Shown here piece after piece: positions 1-4,077 of a DNA stretch of 6,091 nucleotides. This DNA comes from Bdellovibrio sp. (GTDB lineage: Bacteria; Bdellovibrionota; Bdellovibrionia; Bdellovibrionales; Bdellovibrionaceae). The first letter of the stretch is position 1; every line of letters starts with the position of its first letter. The notes under the pieces were generated by a model. The model was not told where the DNA came from. It ran no database searches and saw nothing but the letters and a program-made list of their open reading frames with translations. The position numbers and the translations under genes are program-made. The DNA is taken from NCBI GenBank assembly GCA_019104905.1, contig JAHRXB010000217.1, positions 1-6,091 of the forward strand, written 5' to 3'.

Positions 1-144
1 AAAGATTTGTTCAGCAAAACCTTGCACACCATGGATCTGGAAAAACAACAAGTCGGCAAGTCAGAAACCAATCTGCATTTGCAAGAGTTGGCAACCGAAC
101 TTAAAAATAAATTAGACAGCCGACTGTGGAGAGGGAAGTCATGA
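1..144 (+). CDS. C-terminal end of a mobile mystery protein A-like (Xre-type regulator) protein, 5' partial
   Basis: Frame 1 is open from the first base to a TGA at 142-144, giving the last 47 residues of a protein that begins outside the window. The visible piece contains LHTMDLEKQQ, then a charged helical stretch, and ends LWRGKS. This resembles the tail of the family called mobile mystery protein A, small Xre/HTH DNA-binding proteins that typically precede a Fic protein; that tail often carries a 'HTMALE'-like segment. The helix-turn-helix itself would lie upstream and is not visible. The TGA overlaps the ATG of the next gene (ATGA at 141-144), so the two are almost certainly cotranscribed and translationally coupled. 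The assignment rests on a short C-terminal match plus the Fic neighbour. By family analogy the protein would bind DNA and perhaps autoregulate the pair, but that role is inferred. Confidence 0.7.
   Translation, partial: KDLFSKTLHTMDLEKQQVGKSETNLHLQELATELKNKLDSRLWRGKS
128..138 (+). promoter_or_regulatory. Ribosome binding site deciding the Fic gene start
   Basis: The purine-rich run GGAGAGGGAAG lies just before the ATG at 141, with its GGAG core 9 bases upstream. It supports initiation at 141 rather than at the in-frame GTG at 126, which would place this sequence inside the coding region. It sits within the last codons of the upstream gene, as is usual for coupled genes. Confidence 0.7.
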
Positions 145-740
145 GTTTTCAGATTGAATACCCGCCGGGCGCAACACCTCTTAATCTTAATGAAATGGCC
201 GGTCTTATTCCGACTTATATTTCCACTCAGGGCGAACTCAATGCTGTTGAGCAGGACAATATCAGTCGGGGGGAAAGTTGGGCCTTCTTGCGAAAAAGAA
301 AGAATGTTCTGACTGAAAAATTTTTGCGTGAACTGCATAAAAAAATGTTCGGTCTAGTTTGGAAATGGGCTGGGACCTATCGCACTTCAAATAAGTCGAT
401 TGGGGTGGAGTGGTTTCAGATCCCCGCTGAAATTCACAAGCTTTTGGCTGACGTGCAATACTGGATTACTCATGAAACTTATCCAATGGATGAGATTGCG
501 GCTCGCTTTCATCACCGTTTAGTTTGGATTCATCCATTTCCTAACGGGAATGGACGTTGGGCCCGCACTATGGCCGATGTTTTGTTGTTCTCACTGGGAC
601 ATGAACGTTTCAGTTGGGGGGCGGGCCTTAAAGAGGGAACTCTCAGTGAACACGGCGAAGCCCGACGTCGATACATTCGCTCTTTGGGATTGGCGGATGC
701 GCGAAACTATGACGAATTATTGGCTTTCGTAAGATCCTAA
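141..740 (+). CDS. Fic-domain protein, mobile mystery protein B family
   Basis: This 199-residue protein is a complete small Fic protein. Its Fic motif is HPFPNGNGRWAR at residues 131-142, containing the catalytic His131, the GNG anion-binding loop and the Arg139/Arg142 pair. Fic enzymes usually transfer AMP, or another phosphate-containing group, from a nucleotide to a hydroxyl on a target protein. Upstream are a WKWAGTYR segment (about 74-81) and a possible flap segment, IGVEWFQIP (about 87-95), as expected for the Fic fold. The acidic residue normally following HPFx is Asn135 here. That Asp/Glu helps bind the metal in canonical AMP-transferring Fic proteins, so activity may differ; I recall Asn as usual in this family. 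An N-terminal segment, GELNAVEQDNI (31-41), lies where class II Fic proteins carry their inhibitory helix, but it does not match the (S/T)xxxE(G/N) motif cleanly. Start 141 is chosen for its ribosome binding site and the ATGA overlap with the upstream regulator-like gene. The pair resembles a toxin-antitoxin or mobile accessory module, but its target and effect are unknown. Confidence 0.9.
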   Translation: MSFQIEYPPGATPLNLNEMAGLIPTYISTQGELNAVEQDNISRGESWAFLRKRKNVLTEKFLRELHKKMFGLVWKWAGTYRTSNKSIGVEWFQIPAEIHKLLADVQYWITHETYPMDEIAARFHHRLVWIHPFPNGNGRWARTMADVLLFSLGHERFSWGAGLKEGTLSEHGEARRRYIRSLGLADARNYDELLAFVRS

Positions 741-758
741 GAAGCCGAGCTAAAACAT

Positions 759-790
759 CAAGGGCCCCGTTCGGAGCCCTTGGTATTTTT
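759..790 (+). terminator. Rho-independent terminator after the Fic gene, possibly bidirectional
   Basis: The stem is formed by 759-768 and 773-782 (CAAGGGC pairs with GCCCTTG, then one C/A mismatch, then two more G-C pairs) around a GTTC loop. On the plus strand a TATTTTT run follows immediately, giving a textbook intrinsic terminator 18 bases after the Fic stop codon. Read on the minus strand, the same hairpin lies 19 bases past the stop of the convergent secreted-protein gene and is followed by TGATGTTTTAG. It may therefore end that transcript too, with a weaker T tract. Confidence 0.85.
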
Positions 791-801
791 AGAGATGTCT
801 T

Positions 802-2775
802 TTATTGCAGCGGGGAAGGCGTCGCTGTTGAGCGGAACTCACCCTCAGCATCCGTGTAAAGACGAAGATCAAAGGATCTGTTGTTGATGACGTTCTGGAT
901 GTACATCAACGAGCGATAAAGCTTCTCTTCCGCGAAGAATCCGAAGTTGTGTTTGACCGTCGGCATTCCTTTCGCAGAAAGAACCATTTCATAACGTAGA
1001 AGGTCGGCGCGAGTATCTTCGGGAAGATACGACATCAAGAAGCCGATGCCGCGTTCTCTCCAGATTGGAATTTCTTGAAGATCTTGGAAGGCCTCGAAGC
1101 GCTCTTGCGTGGTCTTTTTGGGATTGATGATGATGGACAGTCGGTTGGCCACGCGACGGATGTCGCCGGTGAAGGCCGCAATCCACGAGAAAATGTAGTC
1201 TTTAGGGCTGTTGCCGCCGATGAATGGGCGAGAACGAGGGCGGCCCTTTTCGTGAACGTATTTGGCAAATCCAGCAGCGATGTTGGCTTCTGATAAGTAT
1301 GGCAAGGCTCTCAAGGCGTTGGGATTAAAGAAGACTTCTTGTTTAAAGTAGCCATTCACCACTTTCCCATTTGAGAAGTCCCACTCTTTCCAATCAATTT
1401 TATTGTAATCCGTGTCGCCAATTGTTTCCCGAACCAAACGTTGCGCTTCTTGGAAGTCTTTGGCGCTGACGTCTCTCATTCTCATCTCATGGCTGGTCGT
1501 TAAGGTGACGAAGCGAGATGGATTCCACTGTGTATCCGCAGTGAAAAGAAGATTGGAGGTCAGCAATGTTTCTTCACCAAAAAGACCAAAAAGGATTTTG
1601 GTCTTTTTGAATTTTGAAAAGGTATCAAGAAGGAAATACTGTTCTCGGTCGTATTTGTCATAGCTCAGGACTTTGTTTTCACCAAAAGCGCGACCGGCTT
1701 CAAACTTCCAAAGATTCAAACCGAACTTGATTCGAGAGTCGCGAGTGACACCCTCTGACGAGCCCTTGAAAATACGATCAATGCGGCGCTGTTGGGCCTG
1801 CCGTAAGGCGTCCTCTCTGGCGATATCCTCAACATCCGTCAGATCTGTTAAGAGTTCTTTTGTAAGATCTTTTTGTGACAGGGTGGGGTTGATGATTTTA
1901 ATGTCCTTCAATTGGACTTTATTAATCATCAAGTTGTCATAGGCTTGAGCGGCTTGAGGGTTGTCCAGATTGAAGACGTAATCCAGCATGACCACATCGT
2001 ATTTATGAATGCCAGCTGCGACGTCAAGAGGGGTGAAGCTAAGCCATTTTTCGATTCTGTCATCAATAAGACTAATGCCGAAAATCTCAAGATCTTGAGA
2101 AAGGTCAATCCCCGCGCCGGCGCCCATGCCTTTTCCGCGAATCGCAATAAGCTTTACGCGGACTTTATTGTCAGCCATGCGGAAGACGTGAACCATGAAG
2201 TCCCCAGAGATCAGAGCATGAGTGGAAGCCCCCGCATGGAAGGACCCTTTAAGGGCGTCGTGCCCCAGAGAGATGATAAAGGAGAGTCTTCCTTGAAAGG
2301 CTACGAAGTCGCCGGGCTCAAGGCGCTCGATAGCTCGTTTGGCAGTGAAGGGAAGATTTCGAGGTGTGTAGGGGAGGGCCAACAAAGAGGAGCTTTGGCT
2401 TTTAAACTGGCGAGCGAAGATGATCTCAGAGTTCTTATCCATGCGCATGCCCACAGGAGTATCGAGATCTTCGATGAAGTCACCGGGGCTCAGGCCGAAG
2501 TTCAAAACATACTTGTCGATGCGAGTATAAAATCCATCCATGTAAGAGGGTTCGGACTGGATACGATAGCGTAAGGAGGTCGAAATACCATCAAGGACTT
2601 CTGCGCTGACCAAGTTGATGCTTGTGCCGATTTGTTGTTTTGCGACCTGTTTTTGAATTCGCTCCCACACGTTGGCGGGCTGCAGAGCTTCCCAACCGGC
2701 TTGAGCGGGTGAGGTCGCAATAAAAGACAGGCCTGACACTAAAGACAGTGCCAGAAGTTTTGTTCTGAGCATCAT
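802..2775 (-). CDS. Exported protein of unknown function with Sec signal peptide
   Basis: I do not recognise this 657-residue protein. Residues 1-26 form a clear Sec signal peptide: Arg4/Lys6, a hydrophobic core of about 13 residues, then SPAQA before Gly27. The predicted cut is at AQA|GW, and no lipobox cysteine is present. The protein should be periplasmic or outer-membrane associated. Its first half (about 150-290) is rich in alternating beta-type segments, with a Gly-rich stretch RGKGMGAGAG at 213-222 and the segment YVFNLDNPQAAQAYDNLM (266-283). A charged helical region follows (about 300-335, possible short coiled coil). A second beta-rich block spans about 345-435, and a mostly helical C-terminal part runs to the end. 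No catalytic motif, repeat family or transmembrane helix beyond the signal is visible. The start has tandem ATG codons at 2775 and 2772; a GAGGGAGAG ribosome site upstream fits either, with slightly better spacing for the second. The gene stands alone, convergent with the Fic gene and divergent from the MBL-fold gene. Confidence 0.85.
   Translation of the reverse strand: MMLRTKLLALSLVSGLSFIATSPAQAGWEALQPANVWERIQKQVAKQQIGTSINLVSAEVLDGISTSLRYRIQSEPSYMDGFYTRIDKYVLNFGLSPGDFIEDLDTPVGMRMDKNSEIIFARQFKSQSSSLLALPYTPRNLPFTAKRAIERLEPGDFVAFQGRLSFIISLGHDALKGSFHAGASTHALISGDFMVHVFRMADNKVRVKLIAIRGKGMGAGAGIDLSQDLEIFGISLIDDRIEKWLSFTPLDVAAGIHKYDVVMLDYVFNLDNPQAAQAYDNLMINKVQLKDIKIINPTLSQKDLTKELLTDLTDVEDIAREDALRQAQQRRIDRIFKGSSEGVTRDSRIKFGLNLWKFEAGRAFGENKVLSYDKYDREQYFLLDTFSKFKKTKILFGLFGEETLLTSNLLFTADTQWNPSRFVTLTTSHEMRMRDVSAKDFQEAQRLVRETIGDTDYNKIDWKEWDFSNGKVVNGYFKQEVFFNPNALRALPYLSEANIAAGFAKYVHEKGRPRSRPFIGGNSPKDYIFSWIAAFTGDIRRVANRLSIIINPKKTTQERFEAFQDLQEIPIWRERGIGFLMSYLPEDTRADLLRYEMVLSAKGMPTVKHNFGFFAEEKLYRSLMYIQNVINNRSFDLRLYTDAEGEFRSTATPSPLQ
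1578..1609. repeat. 14-bp perfect inverted repeat with 4-base loop inside a coding region
   Basis: The arms 1578-1591 and 1596-1609 are exactly complementary: CAAAAAGACCAAAA pairs with TTTTGGTCTTTTTG, separated by AGGA. It lies within the secreted-protein gene, across codons 389-400 (around KTKILFGLFG). In mRNA it would form a stable if A-U-rich hairpin whose 3' arm is U-rich. It could attenuate transcription, pause translation or bind a protein; none of these is shown. Confidence 0.9.
2085..2100. repeat. 16-bp perfect palindrome centred on GATC
   Basis: TCTCAAGATCTTGAGA equals its own reverse complement, with no spacer. It lies in the secreted-protein gene over codons 226-231 (SQDLEI). It has the symmetry of a dimeric regulator site, but its internal location and the modest length leave chance as the simplest explanation. 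Confidence 0.8.
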
Positions 2776-2778
2776 AGG

Positions 2779-2787
2779 CTCTCCCTC
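2779..2787 (-). promoter_or_regulatory. Ribosome binding site of the secreted-protein gene
   Basis: On the minus strand GAGGGAGAG precedes the tandem ATG codons. The AGGGAG core is 5 bases from the first ATG (2775) and 8 bases from the second (2772), so initiation at the second ATG is quite possible and would shorten the protein by one residue. Confidence 0.7.
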
Positions 2788-3038
2788 TATCTAAGAAACG
2801 CGTGGTGAATTGCTCGGCGGTGTTGGACCATGAACCCTTCAGATCTCAATACCTTCTAGAGCAAAAGCGCGAGTAAACCCCAGGTGCTTACCAAAAAAAA
2901 CCTCGAAGGCAAAAGTAAATTCCAAAAAAAGGAATAATTATAAGCAAATGGTGCTCGGCTTCAGGGGGGAGTGTGACTAATAAGACTCTACTAAGGTCTA
3001 TCTGTTTTAGATCATAGGCTGCGACAAAGTCGGGGTCA

Positions 3039-3044
3039 TATAAT
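3039..3044 (+). promoter_or_regulatory. Candidate -10 box for the MBL-fold gene
   Basis: A perfect TATAAT lies 44 bases before the ATG at 3089, which would put the transcript start near 3051 and give a leader of just under 40 bases. No good -35 hexamer is seen at 16-18 bases upstream (the bases there read around AGGCTG), and there is no TGn extension. The promoter is therefore weak, needs an activator or uses another sigma factor, or the match is fortuitous. Confidence 0.35.
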
Positions 3045-3088
3045 ATGTGTTTGATTCGCCTTTCCAAACGCGTCATTCTGTCAGATAT

Positions 3089-4069
3089 ATGTCGCTTACT
3101 ATTAAATTTTGGGGAGTAAGAGGCTCTTTACCCTCAGCTCCACCGCCGATTGATTGGACTTACCACATCGAAGGAATCTTACGGAATTTCTTCTCAATGG
3201 GGTATCGCGACCCTTCGCAGGTTTCAAAGTACATTCAGAACATGGAAGTCCCTCTTTTGGGGGGATATGGGGCGGCCACCACGTGCGTGGAAATTCAAAG
3301 TCAGAAGTCTCAGTTAATTATTGATGGCGGCAGCGGAATTCGTAATTTAAGCGAACGAATCATGACGGGAACGACGGGAAGATCCAAAGGTCCCTTTCAC
3401 ATTTTTATGACCCACTTCCATTGGGATCACGTGATCGGTCTTCCTTTTTTTACACCCCACTTCATCCCGGGCTGTGAAGTTCATTACTATGCCGTCCAGC
3501 CTGAATTGGAAAAGCTGATTCGCGGTATCTTTTCGCGCCCTTATTTTCCTGTTCCTTTTGAAGCGTTGAAGGCTAAAGTCATCTTTCATGTTTTAGAGCC
3601 GCGAAAGGCTTATAAGCTCGATGACTTTACCATTACCCCCTATAAATTAGATCATCCAGACCCCTGCTGGGGATTCAAGGTCGAAACGGGTGGCAAGGCG
3701 TATGCTCATTGCGTGGACACAGAGGGAACTCGAATCACTCGTGAAGAGCTGGGGGAGGATCTTCCTCTTTATCAAAACGTGGATCTGATGTATTTCGATG
3801 CCCAGTACACTTTGCCAGAGTTAGCGGAAAAAGCGAACTGGGGGCATAGTGCCGCGCAAGTGGGGCTGGATATTGCTCTTCGTGAAGGCATTCAAAAAAT
3901 TCTTTTTGCCCATCATGATCCGGGTGCTCGCGTCGAGCAGGTGCTGGAGTTGAAGCGACAAACTCGCGAGTATTATGAATCCCGCGAACGTTTTGCCTCA
4001 CAGAACAATGGCAATTTACCCGCGGTATCTTGGGACTTCGCCCATGAAGGCTTAGAAATCAAACTTTAA
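3089..4069 (+). CDS. Metallo-beta-lactamase-fold hydrolase
   Basis: This 326-residue protein has the MBL metal site. THFHWDH at 108-114 supplies His109, His111, Asp113 and His114. Further likely ligands are His189 (LDHPD), Asp210 (CVDTEG) and one of the His275-His276 pair in FAHHDP. The N-terminal WGVRGSLP (8-15) and the C-terminal FDAQYTLPE...WGHS...HHDP signature (236-278) place it in the COG1235-like group of MBL hydrolases that includes proteins often labelled as putative cyclic-nucleotide phosphodiesterases. The substrate cannot be read from the sequence. No signal peptide is present, so it is probably cytoplasmic. Relatives usually go almost directly from WGVRGS to the YGGNTSC strand; here about 44 residues lie between P15 and Y60. 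I chose ATG 3089 because WGVRGSLP normally sits near the N-terminus and the candidate -10 box lies upstream. An in-frame GTG at 3047 would add 14 residues. There is no clear ribosome site before 3089. Confidence 0.88.
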   Translation: MSLTIKFWGVRGSLPSAPPPIDWTYHIEGILRNFFSMGYRDPSQVSKYIQNMEVPLLGGYGAATTCVEIQSQKSQLIIDGGSGIRNLSERIMTGTTGRSKGPFHIFMTHFHWDHVIGLPFFTPHFIPGCEVHYYAVQPELEKLIRGIFSRPYFPVPFEALKAKVIFHVLEPRKAYKLDDFTITPYKLDHPDPCWGFKVETGGKAYAHCVDTEGTRITREELGEDLPLYQNVDLMYFDAQYTLPELAEKANWGHSAAQVGLDIALREGIQKILFAHHDPGARVEQVLELKRQTREYYESRERFASQNNGNLPAVSWDFAHEGLEIKL

Positions 4070-4077
4070 AAATGACA

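Larger units (their letters stand above)
2776..3088. other. Divergent intergenic region, A-tract rich
   Basis: These 313 bases separate the start of the secreted-protein gene (minus) from the start of the MBL-fold gene (plus), so they should hold both promoters. Visible content: a ribosome site for the minus gene at 2779-2787; an 8-A run (2893-2900) and a 7-A run (2924-2930), centred about 31 bases apart; a small inverted repeat ATTCC/GGAAT (2919-2923 and 2931-2935) with the 7-A run as its loop; and a TATAAT box at 3039-3044. ATCATAGGCT occurs at 2771-2780 and again at 3011-3020. No convincing promoter for the minus gene and no RNA gene were found. The 62-codon minus-strand reading frame across 2888-3076 has no ribosome site and looks like noise. 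Confidence 0.6.

Noticed and set aside
126..140. GTG at 126 as the start of the Fic gene
   Set aside because: It would put the good ribosome site inside the coding region; ATG 141 has that site at proper spacing and overlaps the upstream stop as ATGA.
1912..2574. 220-codon open frame antisense to the secreted-protein gene
   Set aside because: It starts with TTG, has no ribosome site, resembles no protein family, and lies wholly opposite a gene with a signal peptide and strong start.
2888..3076. 62-codon minus-strand frame in the intergenic region
   Set aside because: No ribosome site; its hydrophobic C-terminus (LLIIIPFFGIYF) is mostly translated A-tract DNA, and it crosses the likely promoter of the MBL-fold gene.
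3425..3436. 12-bp palindrome GATCACGTGATC in the MBL-fold gene
   Set aside because: It overlaps the codons of the invariant HWDHVIG motif, so the sequence is explained by coding constraint plus chance.
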